Source: Ananas comosus (Eukaryota > Streptophyta > Magnoliopsida > Poales > Bromeliaceae). Taken from it: a stretch of 64,000 nt of DNA. The DNA lies in contig NC_033641.1 in the NCBI RefSeq assembly GCF_001540865.1, positions 5,940,516 to 6,004,515 of the forward strand, written 5' to 3'. Shown piece after piece: positions 35,949-48,900 of this stretch; position 1 is the first letter of the stretch; the number at the start of each line of letters is the position of its first letter. The notes below the pieces were generated by a model. That model ran no database searches and was not told the DNA's origin. It worked only from the letters and a program-made list of their open reading frames with translations. The position numbers and the translations under genes were made by a program.

Positions 35949-35956
35949 TATAAATA
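35949..35956 (+). promoter_or_regulatory. TATA box of the copia LTR promoter
   Basis: 'tataaata' lies downstream of the tandem array and is kept at 40775-40782 in the 3' LTR. Position within the LTR fits a U3/R promoter. Confidence 0.6.
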
Positions 35957-36611
35957 AGCTATTGGGGTTCTCTAACTAATCAAGCATCACTAAAATACAT
36001 GTTTGAGAAACCCTAGAGGCTCGGATTTCATCTAAAACCTATTTTCTTCATAAAGCCTCTTTTAGGTCAAATCGAGAGATTGTAATTTGATATCAATATG
36101 TCGATTTGATCTTCGCTTCGCTTGGAGTTTTCTTCCCTGGTTTTTATCGATATTCTAAGCGAAGGATCACCATACACATGATGTTCTTCATGATGGCGTC
36201 GTGGATTCGGCGTGATTGACGGCGGTTCGTGGATTCGGATCATGAGCTTCGTGGATTCGAAGTGGAGGCGTTTCGTGGATTCGGAACGTGGCGTTCGTGG
36301 ATTCGAACGTGAGGGCGTGGACAACCCGGAGGATTGCACGAGATTCATAGGAGTTAAGAGAGGTTGATCCCAGTGGAAGTGGTAATCACCTGTTGTAATC
36401 TTTTCTCTTAGTGAAGCTTATTTGTTGCGCGTGTTGGCCCGTGGTTTTCTCAAGTTGGAGTTTTTTCGCACTGAAATCTCGGCCGCCTATTTTATTTTCC
36501 GCATTTATTTTATCCCGATTGAGATTTGTGCGTTTACTTGGTATTACACCTATTTACTCACCTCTATTTTAGATACAAATATAGAAGACATTGGGCTCCT
36601 CAAAACTTACA

Positions 36612-39600
36612 AATTGATATCAGATGCGGATTCGAATATAATTGATATGCTATATGGCCGAAGGCATGGTAACATTAATCGACCACCCTCTTCCGATGGA
36701 TGAACTTATGGCCTATTGGAAAGTTCGATAGAGACTTTTCTAATCGCAATCGATTAGCGCAGTGTTGGAAGCTATATGAATTCGGTTGGAAGCATCCCCT
36801 AGAAGTCGTCGTATAATTACCGTTCCGAAACTATGCGAAACGTGGACGGAAAGATGAAAACGAGTCATCTTCGTTTAACGGTAAAGAGAATATACTTTAT
36901 CAATGACTTTATCGAAACAGGAGTTTACTCGTGTTTCGGCATTGTGAAACCACAAAAGGAAATTTGGGATACCTAACAAGCTATACGCATGAAGAACAGC
37001 TTTAAGTAAGCGTTCAAAAATTACAAAGCTATACAAGCAAAATTTGATTCATTTTATGGAAGAAGTTGAAACCTTTAACCGAGTTATACGCTTTCAAGAT
37101 GTTGTCAATACATAGTGCTTTAACTTGGGAGAGAAAATCTCTGATTCAAAAGTTGTTTAGAAAGATTCTTCGAACTCTTCCGGAAACCTTTCTGGGCAAG
37201 GTGTGCCTGATCGAAACCGTTAACATCACGCGACGAGATGAAAGTTGAAGATTAGTAGGTGCTTTACAACGTATGAGATGACTTTTCCACTAACACCATC
37301 TTCTTCCAAAGTCTTTTTTCTAAAAGATAGGTGGTTGCACTCCAATCAACAAAGAAAGATAAAGACGACTCGGATTCGACGGAGATTATTTCGCTCCGCG
37401 ATTATTGAACATCAACTTGCACTCCTCACGGATAAGACTCACGAGGAATTTGAAAGAAAAACAATTCGAACAAGGCTTCATATCCTTCGGAAGCATAAAT
37501 CTTTTTCTAAAACATCTCAAGTTTAAAATCTAAGGATAAAACTTACAAATGTCTATCGAAAGAAAAAGATGAATTTGAAGTCGCGAAATTCCAATCTAAA
37601 ATGCAAAGGCTACGACCATATTGCAAACGGATGCTCCTTTCAAAGAAGGCTTATAAGCAAACAAAGGCTTTGCAGCTATAGACTTGGATGATTCTTCTTC
37701 TAGTGGAATCATTTCACAGTGACAAAAAGAGTGATCATATTGCCTTATTAGCTAACACTTTCTTGATCTTCGTCTAACGTTATTGTTTTACCTCACTTGT
37801 TTTAATTTCCAATGTTATTCTCTCCTTTTGCATGGGTCTCCGAGCGACAATATGGGCCCGAAAGCGAGGAGGAATCAACACGAGGATATAGCGGGAGTAT
37901 AGCAACCAACTTCTATTTGATCTCCAATAAAAAAGAAATGACCCAAGCTCATAAGAAGTTGAGGCGCGTGGTTATTGGACATGAAGAGGAGAACAAAAAT
38001 TTGAAGAATACGAATAATGCTCTTTGAGAGGAAAGGGAAGCAATATTGAAAAACAATTCGATCCTCCAAAAAGAACTAAAGAAGAGGATTAACGTCAAAT
38101 CACTTAAAGACAAGATTGGATTTTTTGGTAAGCAATCAATTTCAGAAACATCGCATCCAATCAAAGTATTAACTAGTCAAGTTTAGTCAAATCAAATCCG
38201 TATCTTCAGAAATTTTTTTCTGAGATGCAAAGAAACTAGAGTCATATCATGCTCGGATTGGTTCAAAACAAACAAGTTGGGCCTGTCGGCTATGAAAGAC
38301 ATATGTTGAAAGGATCAAAATGGCGACTTCTACAAGTCTCAACAACCTTTAAAGGACAAAGTATGTCATAGGTTGTATTAAAGTCACATCAAAAGGAATT
38401 GCTTCGGTGAAAGATAAAGAATCATTCGGCAACCCTAAAGCTCCAATGGTCACATCTACCGACTCGACATCCCCAAGCAATCAAAGAAGATATCAATGTA
38501 ATCAAGCATCGCAAGCAAACCGAATTTCTAAGCCGCGCAAACCCAAGCGTCAACCCTAAATCGCAAGCTTATGAGGGTTCTTAAGCCTCAAGCGACGAAC
38601 GACCAACGTTGATCAAATCAAAGCAAAGGCACTAACGTCGACAATACAAGACAAAACCAAAATCCGACAAGTTTTGGATTCGAAAGGTGATATCTTTCCT
38701 TGCTTCTACGTCTTAGTCGTCTTTTGATTTTTTATGGTAAAATCTTTGCATTGGTGGCTTGTTGCATATTTTATTCATTGCCTTACATATTTAGCCATTT
38801 TTGGTGCTTAATTTATATGTTTTTGAGGAAAGGTGTTTTGGAATTAAAATTTTCTTTGAGGAGGAGACGATTGAAAATACTTATTTGGGGAGATTATAAT
38901 TTTTCAAAGTGTTTTAACGCGGAATCATCTTGAATTAAATCATATTAATTATCAGTTTATTCCACTTTTTATTATATGACGATCATTTAATATATGATTT
39001 CTAATTACATATAATTCAACAAATTCTTGAAATCACATTTGATCTTTTGGTGATAATCATCTTGGTTGGTGTGCGTTAATAGATGGATGATATTCACTAT
39101 CGACTAAAATTTGCTCAAATTAATTCAAATTGTGCAAATTGTCTAATTTAGGGGAGTTGAGATTATTAAAAAAAAGGAAAACTTCATATAGTTTAATAAG
39201 ATGTGCGAAAGGTTACATCCAAAAGAGTGTAAATTACTATCGCTACAGTACGGAAAGAGTTACCACCCCCGTCTCGTCCGTGCAAGTTGTGAAGCTACGC
39301 ACATAAGATTGAATTGAATAACCGAAAGATGGTTGAAACAAAAAATGAATATTTTAAATTTTCGGAGCTAATAAGGTGTGTTAGTTTGAAAAGAGCCATC
39401 TCAAAGAGCCACCCCTGGGTATAATTAGTTAAATCTCTATTTATGAACATTTGCACAAATTGAAGTCAAATTTGAGTTGAATTATCTAAAAATCAATTTT
39501 CAGAACTGTTACATCTTTGTATGGTTTTGAATCCATTAGATTATTTTTGATAACATAATTTTTGAATATTCGATGCATTTTAAACATCCTATTGAATATT

Positions 39601-40236
39601 TTATCTTCATCATATATATTTGTGAGTTAAAAAAATTTTAATTTTAATGAAGATTAATATTTTTGAGGATCGTCGAAGGTCGCGTATCATAGCCCTCTTG
39701 CAGTTTAGCCACGTCAATCTCGACGTGCCTGCAACGAAATCAAGCATGAGTGTGCTTTGCTTGTCTCATTCTCTTTAGGCCTTATGACTATGACATGCAT
39801 ACTCTATGCTTTCTATAAGTTTTCTCTTATATTGCTTTGTCTGTGGCATTTTGACAAAAAGGGGGAGAGCATAGATGAACTAGTGTTGATCGAGAATAAA
39901 GTAGAAGAAGGAATGAAATCAAAGGAGAAGAGGATGAATTCAAAACAAAGGGGGAGAATTGATCATCGAGAAACAAAGGTGGAGAAGGTAAAAAATCTAA
40001 TGTTGTTAAGTTTCTATCAGGTTTTTGGATAAAATTGTTTTGCAGAAATCAAGATTTCAAGACTCCTAGTTGCGTCTAAGTCAATAGAGTCTGTTTTAGG
40101 ATTTGATGTACTTTGCTTTATTTGGATCACATGCGAGGGTTCAATGTTTTGGTGATGACAATTGAACTTTGTTTTTCTTTAAATTGTAATTTTTGAGTTT
40201 GTGTGAGTTTTGTCACAAATTGCCAAAGGGGAAAAT
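36612..40236 (+). pseudogene. copia internal region with decayed gag
   Basis: A primer-like 'ttgatatcagatgc' (36614) is followed at about 36679-36735 by a frame reading RPPSSDG and, after a one-base shift, a stretch with YWKV, matching the conserved copia-gag opening (RPP-x-FDG-x-N-Y-x-YWK). Around 37930-38030 a Lys/Glu-rich frame (HKKLRRVVIGHEEENKNLK) resembles the coiled region of SIRE gag. Beyond that, protease, integrase, RT and RNase H motifs are not found. 39757-40030 and the sequence up to the 3' LTR carry repeated polypurine-like runs. Widespread frameshifts suggest age, poor base calling, or both. Confidence 0.65.
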
Positions 40237-41420
40237 TGTAAGTCTTATGTTTGGCAAGTTTCGTGAAGTGAGTCGGAGCTTGAAGAATCGGTGCGTATCG
40301 TCGAAGATCGAAGAATTCAAGATTTCGAAGAGATTGGAAAATAACTCACGACGTGAATCACGATACTCAGGTAAAGTTTTAATTCATGTTATGGTGATTC
40401 ATATCTTAATTATAGGCATTAGAATCATATAATCAAAGTTAGTGGATTAGAAAGTGTATTGGAACTTTGCGAAACCCGAAACGTGAAAAAAATCTGAAAA
40501 CTACACTGTGTACGGTACAATCATGTAAAGTGTTACCATTTACAACACTATGTACGGGTACAACCATCAACTAGTTTATCGTTACAACCTGTGTACGGTA
40601 CAAACCATCAACGTGTACCGGTTAAAATGTGTACGGTACAACCATCACATGTTACCGTTACAATGCTCTTTTGATTTTCTATTCCGTCATCGTGTACGTG
40701 ACAGCCTCACGGTAGCCGTACACAAGCAAATTTCGGAAAAAACTTTCTAATCCGACTCCGATTGATTCTAAACCTATAAATAAGCTATGGGGTTCTCTAA
40801 CTGAATCAAGCATCACTAAAATATATGTTTCAGAAATCCTAGAGGCTCGGATTTACATCTAAAACCTATTTTCTTCATAAGCCTCTTTTAGGTCAAATCG
40901 AGAGATTGTAATTTGATATCAATATGTCGATTTGATCTTCGCTTTGCTTGGAGTTTTCTTCCTTGGTTTTTATCGATACTCTAAGCGAAGGAGTCACCAT
41001 ACACATGATTCTTCATGATGGAGTCGTGGATTCGGCGTGATTGACGGCGGTTCGTGTGATCGGATCGTGAGCTTCTGGATTCGGAGTGGAGGCGTTTCGT
41101 GATTCGGACAGTGGCGTTCGTGATTGAGACGTGAGGGCGTGGACAACCCGGAGGATTGCGCAAGATTCATAGGAAGTTAAGAGAGGTTGAGTCCGTGAGT
41201 CGTAATCACTGTAATCTTTCTCTTAGTGAATTATTTTTTCGCGTGTTGGTCCCGGGTTTCTTCAAGTTGAGAGTTTTTTCACGTAAATCTCGTGTGATTT
41301 TTATTTTTCGTAGTTATTTTATCGCATTGAGATTTGTGGTTTTTGACTATTACACCTATTCACCCCCCCTCTAGGTGTTAGATACAATCTAGATAGATCT
41401 TGGCTCCTCAAAAACTTACA
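40237..41420 (+). repeat. 3' LTR of the copia element
   Basis: Aligns along its whole length with the 5' LTR but is shorter, chiefly by scattered one-base deletions in the tandem arrays and the 'tcgtggattcg' words. Ends 'cctcaaaaacttaca' before the GAGTC duplication. Confidence 0.88.
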
Positions 41421-41572
41421 GAGTCAAGTGGTCGAACTAATGGAGAACAAAATATAGGTTTAATTCCTATAAGCAGTTTGTGAAATTTGTGTTATGCAGA
41501 TTGCAAAACATTGGAAAACTGATTGCAAACTATCTACAGCAGAAACTAAGTCTTGATATTTGCTTATAGTGA

Positions 41573-42286
41573 TGTTGGTGTCGAATTCCCTGATCTTGAC
41601 GCCGATCAAAGATTTCCTCGGAATGTGTAGGGATGCAAAACGACTATGAAAGACCTCGGAGAGTTTGCACCCTTCGACTGGATCAAGCGATTCGGCTGAT
41701 GAGGGATCGGATCAGCCGAGTTCGAAAACCTCTACTATGGAATTGGTTCGGCTGGATGAGCCGAATGTACGAAAAATACTAAAATCTGGGTTGGCCGATG
41801 AGCCGAATGCCTTGAAATCAACTCGTAAAAACAGTACAAGAGTCGAGTGTGCCTGAGGGCATACAGACTCGGTTGATCTAGCTTAATTCTATTCCTAAGG
41901 AAAAACAGTAAGTGCGGGAAAGTAAAGGGTTACAAGTAGACTACTCCTAGAAAATGCGAAGAAATTGCAGAGGAAATAAAGGTGGTCTTCTGTTTTTGGA
42001 AAAAAGATCTCTTTCCAGGGCGTCATTTACCTATTTATAGATTGCCCCTGTTGATCAGTTATTTCTTATCCATGATCGGCCACTACTCCTATATTTTCGG
42101 ACCACTTCCAGCCGATCGGAAACCGCTTGCAACCACATGCGGTTACTGTAACTCCCCTCAATTACGTGCGGCAGTTGCTCAAAATTTCTTCCGATGCTCC
42201 TGCTGCACATCAAAATTCCTACCCTTAAGAAATAGGGTTAAGTGGAGTACTGGCGTACCATATGGCCGCACCTTATTGGCCTAACA
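41573..42286 (-). mobile_element. solo LTR of the Tat family
   Basis: Homologous to the 3' LTR at 58673-59440: it starts 'tgttggtgtcgaattccc' and ends 'ttattggcctaaca', with shared 'gatgagccgaatg' words between. The identical 5-bp repeat AGTGA flanks it (41568-41572 and 42287-42291). A minus-strand TATA box is at about 42030-42040. No internal sequence remains. Orientation is taken from the polypurine tract of the other copy. Confidence 0.82.
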
Positions 42287-42291
42287 AGTGA

Positions 42292-42856
42292 CACACATTT
42301 TTTATCATATTCTTATGTTTATTGTATTCGTCGATTATCTTTGAGCTTAACAAGGTTTTCCCCCCTCTTTGGAGTTCAAACTTTCCATGTCTGCTGTGGG
42401 TACCTCACTCCAAACTGGGCATACATTCTTAGATTGATTCTCATAGGGGTATAATCAGTTTGGTTTGATTTCTTTGTCGTGTGTTTCGATCTAGTTGATC
42501 ATGGTTCAGCGTTGTACGCCCTTGTATCTGGCTTCGGCCAAGACACCGGCTTCAGCCGGCTTTCGCATTGAGCATATCAGCATGACTTAGTCACAGCACT
42601 TGGGTGCATTCATTGACACTAGGTCAGTTTGGCCACCGACCAGGGGTCGTCCAGTGGGCGCATAAATCAGGTCGGTGCAGGTAATGTGACAGGCAACGCT
42701 TGAGATCTACGGACCAATATGGCAGGCACGAGACTGGGTTTGATTTTGGACTATTTACCCTTGAGGCATCTGTTCAGTTGAGTTTCTATTACAGTAGTAG
42801 TTGGTTCTTGCTTATTTACTATCATGTATCTGTTACTACTGTAGTTGCTTTTGTAT
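42292..42856. other. no gene recognised
   Basis: Mixed sequence with no long frame; 42600-42730 has moderate GC content but no motif I can name. Confidence 0.5.
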
Positions 42857-42869
42857 CATGATATATATG

Positions 42870-42903
<34 letters not shown>

Positions 42904-43262
42904 TGTATATGTACATATATGTATATGTATATGTATATATGTATATGTATATATATGTATATGTACATATACATATATGTACATATACATATATGTATAT
43001 GTACATATATGTATATATGTATATATGTATATGTGTATATGTATATGTGTATATACATATATACATATATATTACTATATATATATATATATATATACAT
43101 ATATACATATACACAATATCATATATACATTATATTAATATTATATATACATATATATATATACATATATACATACATATATACATATACATATATATAT
43201 ATATACATATATGTATATATATATTGTATATATATATATAGAACAATATATATATTGTTCTA
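42857..43262. repeat. TATACA/TATATG microsatellite
   Basis: Alternating 'tatatgta' and 'tatacata' blocks, self-complementary over long stretches, end in the hairpin 'gaacaatatatatattgttc' (about 43242-43261). Tyr/Ile/His-rich frames in all phases are microsatellite translations. Confidence 0.95.
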
Positions 43263-43391
43263 TCTCCTTTGTTTTCCAGTGAATACGATTTGCCTTCGTG
43301 GCTCCATCATATCCACTGTAAAACGTTGATTGGTTTTCACCCCCCATTTTCCCCAGGTGACTCGGGCGAGGAGTTGATTCTTGTGGCGACG

Positions 43392-45926
43392 TGTCACGCC
43401 CCGAGCCCGATCCTTTTGGCCGTTCGAGAGCGTCAACAGACGCCGAACGGACAGAGCCTCCTCGTCCGCCCAAGGCAACAAACAGTATCAATAGATATAA
43501 ATTTTGCATAAGCAGAAGCATACACAATGGCTTGCACGAGGGCAAGCAATAGCCAATAGTGAAAGTAAAACAACTACACATAGGAATTAATTACATTTTG
43601 CATTTATTTCTTTTTACATCCAATCTTCTAAAATATAACATTGATATTAAATGAATTCTTTTACATCATTCATTTCCTTTCGTTAACAACTATAATCATC
43701 AAATACAAAAGATGATAATATAAAAGGGTATGCAACTAAAAATAAAACATCTTAAGCGGCCTCTACCTAGGGCGCCTGCCCTTACGCCGGTGTCTGCCGC
43801 TGTCGCTCTGCGTCCCGGCTTTGTGGAGAATAGGGGTGTTGAGAACTCACAACACAAGTTTCCAGTGGGTTCGGCAACCAACTCACGCCGACTATCCCAC
43901 TAGATCTAATCAGCATAATAGAATAAAAGAAAGGAAGTAACCAACTAACAAATGCACTTATTATGCTGAACATAAGAATGCGATGCTCGATATAATGCTC
44001 ATGAGAAATGTAAGATTTCAATTTCTTTACCCAATCTCTTGGCTAACCCGTAGTTTTGCTCTTAAAAATCACCACCCAAAATCCTATTTAACACGGCGGA
44101 GATACCCGCTACAACCCTATAGGACCGGTCCTCTGGGAGATACCCGGCTATGACCCAGTGATGTCGACTCCGGAGCACATCGCCCGAGGGGGGAGCTACC
44201 ACCTCGAGCAAGGACTAAAAGGTGAGTACAATCAATCCTACACTTGAGATTCCAAGTTCAATCCGTTCCTTAACTTTTAAGGAAGACCATGCCTCAAATG
44301 ACCCTTAACGTTATAGTTGAAATATCACAAGTGTCTCAATCATTCTTGCTTTGCCTTCTTTACTATCACTAGTGTCAATACACTACAAGTTTTTGTACTC
44401 ATGCGCACTTGTTCTCTAAGTGCTATGTTCTGTTTTCACACCAAATGTTCAAATGTCACACTCGTTTTTTAAGTGTTCTTAGACTATACAATGCACCTTA
44501 CTAGATTATGTCCATGTGTCACTTTTGTTCACTAGCCCCTCTAGGTTCTTGTTCACTTGTCATGCATTAAATAGGATTATAATCTCTAATTCTTACACAG
44601 TATCTCATATTGAAATTAAATCACAATCATGCAATAAAAGCTCACTAATAACCCTACTATGCAAGATGCTCAATGTATAAATATAAGTTCAAATATGACA
44701 CTTTAAACATAAAGGATTTCGAGGTCCTTGGAATGCACCACCCACCTGACGGTTGTAGGGATGCTACGGTGAATTTCTTGGAAATTTTGAAGCCTAGTCC
44801 GCAGTGCTGCGGCTATCTGTACTGAAAAATGACGTTTTTGTCAATAACTTTGCGTACACTCCTGTCGGATTATGCGTCGAACCGAGCGTTCCAACGCGTT
44901 TAAACACCCTCAATTAGGTTTCTAATGATCAAAATAGATCAAACCCAACTTGGCAAAACCCTCTGGGTATGCCTAGCATATTGTATCTATTAAATTCTAG
45001 GGTTTGATCTTTTGTTACAAGCAAAAGAGAAGCTTGTTGAAGATTAGGAACTAAGTTAGAACCTTCCCAAAACCTTTCTAGGGCTTAAAAGTACAAACCC
45101 TAGAAATCCGCATTAAAGCTCCATGAAGAAAACTAGGATTCATTGGATATTCAAAGCTCTACTACTCTTCTAAAGCCTCTAAAGAGACCAAAACTTAAGA
45201 ACTTAGGGTTTAAAACCAAACCCTAAAAGAAATCTCACAAAAACTCACCTCTATTCCCAAGCTCTACCAAGTCCTCCTTGTTGGAGAGCTTCTAAAACCA
45301 CTAAAGCCACCCAAGATCCCTCCTCAAGCTTCTTCTTCTTCTTCTCCTTCAAGCCCTAGGTAATTTCTAGAGAGAGAGGAGAGGAAATGAGAGGGAGAGA
45401 GGTGTGTGTGTGTGCTGTGAAAAGGGGAGGGGGATGGGCCATATAACATGTTGCAACAATTGCAACTAAGTCCCCCAACTCTTTCTCTGTGCACTGCCCA
45501 GACTGGGCATTTTTCGCAGTGAGGGACCGGTCTCCCCGACATAGGACCGGTCCCCGAGAGCTTCTCCCGCGGACTGCGCAGGCTGCACGCGAAGCAACCG
45601 GTCTCCCTCGATGGGACCGGTCTCTAAGGGACCGGTCTCTCCTCGCAGGGATCGGTTCCCGAGAGCTGATTTTTCAGGACTTAGCCGATTTCTCGGCCAT
45701 CTCGCTGCCTACGCATTCGGGGACCGATCTCTCCCACCAGGGACCGGTCCCAGAGAGCACAAAACCTGCAGTTTACAGATTTTGATTTCCAAAGCTCTCG
45801 AAGGTCCCCTAGTAATGCACTTTTGCATTATTTGACGCCTTCGGCCTCTCCGAAGTGTACCAACCTCGCACTTTGGTCAATTTGACCAAGGTTCGAATTT
45901 AATTACCGAGGTTTCGGTATGTTACA
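43392..45926 (-). repeat. 3' LTR of the minus gypsy element
   Basis: 2535 bp; on the minus strand it begins TGTAACATACCG and ends GGGGCGTGACA. It carries ACCGGT palindromes at 45520-45765. Compared with the partner LTR the first 600 bases on this strand are nearly identical, while the rest differs by many single-base indels. Confidence 0.92.
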
Positions 45927-45939
45927 TTCTCCACCACTT
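45927..45939 (-). other. polypurine tract
   Basis: On the minus strand 'aagtggtggagaa' directly precedes the 3' LTR start TGTAACA. Confidence 0.85.
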
Positions 45940-45990
45940 AAATTTAGTTTCGTCCGCAAAACTTACTTAATTGAGACTTAAACTCATACC

Positions 45991-48900
45991 TCAATTCAGC
46001 TCGTTAAAGAGGTGAGGATAGTGCTCCCGTACTGCGCTCTTGAGCTCCCAAGTGGCTTCTTGATCATTGTGATTGCTCCAACGGATCTTAACATACGGGA
46101 TCTCGCGATTTCGTAGTTTTCTTATTTCTCGATCGATGATGTACGCCGAGAACTCCTCATAGGTCATATCCTTTTGGATCTCGGACGGTTCGAACGAGAG
46201 AACATGATCGGGGTCGTGAACGTACTTGCGGAGATTCGATACGTGAAATACATCATGCACTCCCGCAAGCCTCGGTGGTAAAGCTATCTTGTATGCCACC
46301 GCGCCGACCCGCTCCAATACCTCAAACGGTCCGAGGTACCGGGGACTTAGCTTCCCCCGGAGCCCAAACCGTCGATTTCCTCGCATCGGCGATATCTTTA
46401 GAAAGACGTGGTCGCCAACTGCAAACTCTATGTCCTTTCTCCGCTTCTCGGCATAGCTCTTTTGCCGAGATTGCGCCGTAGTGAGTCTTTGGCGGGCAAG
46501 GCAAACTTTCTCCTCTGCCTCCCACACTACATCGGGGCCGAGAGTCGCTCTCTCACCCACATCGCTCCAATGGATTGGAGAGCGACACTTCTTTCCATAA
46601 AGGGCCTCGAATGGCGCCATCGCGATACTTTCTTGGTAGCTGTTATTGTACGCGAACTTCGCCATCGGTAGATGATCGTGCCAACTACCCTTATAGTCCA
46701 ATACACACGCTCGGAGCATATCCTCGAGTATTTGTATTGTCCTCTCCGATTGACCATCACTTTGAGGATGAAATGCCATGCTAAAGTCGAGCCGTGTGCC
46801 TAAGGCCTCCTGTAGGCTCCTCCAAAAATGAGACGTGAACCTCGGGTCCCGATCTGACACGATAGACACGGGCACCTCATGAAGTCTCACAACCTCGTTG
46901 ATATACAGTTGAGCCAACTTGTCCTCCGACCAAGTAATATGAATCGGTAGGAAATGTGCTGACTTCGTCAACCAGTCTATTATGCATCGTGTCCACCTTG
47001 AGATCGAGGCAACCCGGTCACGAAGTCCATTACGATATTTTTCCATTTCCAAACGGGTATAGGTAAACTTTGCAACTTTTCCGCCGGAAACCGCCGCTCC
47101 GCTTTTACTTGTTTGCAAGTAAGACATTGCGCAACAAACTCCCCAATGTCTTTCTTCATGCCCGGCCACCAATAGTGCAATTTCAAATCTTGGTACATTT
47201 TGGTGCCGCCCGGGTGTATACTATAAGGAGATTGATGCGCCTCTTGCATAATCGCCTTGCGTATGTCCTTATTCTTAGGCACACACCAGCGGTTTCTAAA
47301 CCGGAGTGCGCCGTCGGTACCAATGCCAAAATCATCGGCACTACCGCTCTCAACTTCACCGCGCACCTTTTAGAGATACTCATCAGAAGCTTGTAGCTCT
47401 TTTATCCTCTCCAACAAGGTCGGTTGCACTACTAACGCGGCAAGTGTAGTCGGCACTCCCGGCTCCACTACTTTCAAGCCAAGTCGTTGCATCTCCTTTT
47501 GCAACAATGGTTGGGGTGTAATTGCCGAAGCCAAATTTTCTCCTGATTTTCTACTAAGGGCATCGGCCATCACATTTGCTTTCCCGGGGTGGTATAGAAT
47601 AGTAACGTCATAGTCCTTCAACAATTCTAGCCACCGCCGCTGTCGCATATTTAGCTCCTTTTGGGTGAACAAATATTTAAGGCTCTTGTGATCCGTGTAG
47701 ATCTCACAATATTTCCCATATAAGTAATGCCTCCATAATTTTAGCGCAAAAATAACCGCCGCTAACTCCAGATCGTGGATCGGGTAGTTCTTCTCATACG
47801 TCTTCAATTGGCGCGAAGCATATGCTATAACTCGGTCGTTTTACATCAAGATACACCCGAGTTCAACGTAGGAAGCATCACTATAAACCACAAAGGTCTC
47901 CCCCGGCGTCGGTAGAGCAAGTACCGGGGTTGTGGTCAATCTCTCTTTTAACTCCTCAAAGCTCCGCTCGCATTCGGGGCTCCAAACATATTTCACCCCT
48001 TTGTGCGTAAGGCGCGTTAGTGGAGTAGTTATTTTTGCAAACCCCTCCACGAACCGCCGGTAATAGCCCGCTAGTCCAAGGAAACTGCGGATCTCCGATA
48101 CGTTCGTCGGGTGAGGCCAATCTCTAATTGCCTCAACCTTCTTCGGGTCCACCGAGATACCATCGCCCGAAATTACATGACCAAGGAAAGTGACCTCCGA
48201 TAGCCAAAAGTCGCACTTCTTCAACTTGGCATATAACTTCTCTTTTCGGAGTATTTCCAACACGGTCCTCAAATGCTCCTCGTGTTCTTCCTCGGTCCGA
48301 GAATATACCAATACGTTGTCAATAAATACCACGACGCATCGGTCCAATAGCGGACGGAAGACTCTATTCATTAAGTCCATGAACGCTGCCGGAGCGTTAG
48401 TAAGCCCAAACGGCATCACTGTAAACTCATAATGGCCATACCGCATACGGTATGCCGTCTTGTGCACATCCTCGGAACGTATCTTCAACTGATGATACCC
48501 CGACTGTAGGTCTATTTTTGAATACACCCTTAACCCTTGCAACTGATCGAATAAGTCATCAATCCTCGGCAACGGATATTTGTTCTTCACCGTGACCTTA
48601 TTCAACTCGCGGTAATCCACGCAGAGTCGAAGTGTGCCATCTTTCTTTTTAACGAATAGCACCGGAGCTCCCCAGGGTGACGCGCTCGGCCTCACGAAGC
48701 CTTTGTCGAGCAGGTCTTGCAATTGTGCCTTGAGCTCCTTTAGCTCCGCCGGTGCCATTCTATACGGATTGGAGCCGCCCCGGGTACCAAGTCTATAACG
48801 AACTCGATCTCTCGGTCCGGTGGCAAACCCGGTAACTCCGCCGAAAATACATCCGGGAACTCACACACCACTCGAATACCACTAAGTTCCGGGTGCTCCA

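Larger units (their letters stand above)
35398..36611 (+). repeat. 5' LTR of the copia element
   Basis: Starts 'tgttaagtcttgtg' and ends 'cctcaaaacttaca'. It holds a 41-bp tandem array (35695-35835), the palindrome 'gtgtaccggtacac' at 35883-35896, a TATA box, and five copies of a 'tcgtggattcg' word at 36199-36306. Confidence 0.88.
35398..41420 (+). mobile_element. Ty1/copia element, SIRE type, internally gutted
   Basis: LTRs of 1214 and 1184 bp with TG..CA ends are flanked by the 5-bp duplication GAGTC (35393-35397 and 41421-41425). Behind the 5' LTR is a degenerate primer site, then decayed copia gag. Ahead of the 3' LTR are polypurine-like runs such as 'caaaaagggggaga' and 'caaagggggagaa', with 'ccaaaggggaaaa' directly at the LTR; this multiple-PPT arrangement is typical of SIRE/Maximus elements. 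Internal DNA is only 3.6 kb, and I see no integrase or reverse transcriptase, so it is a deletion derivative. Confidence 0.85.
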
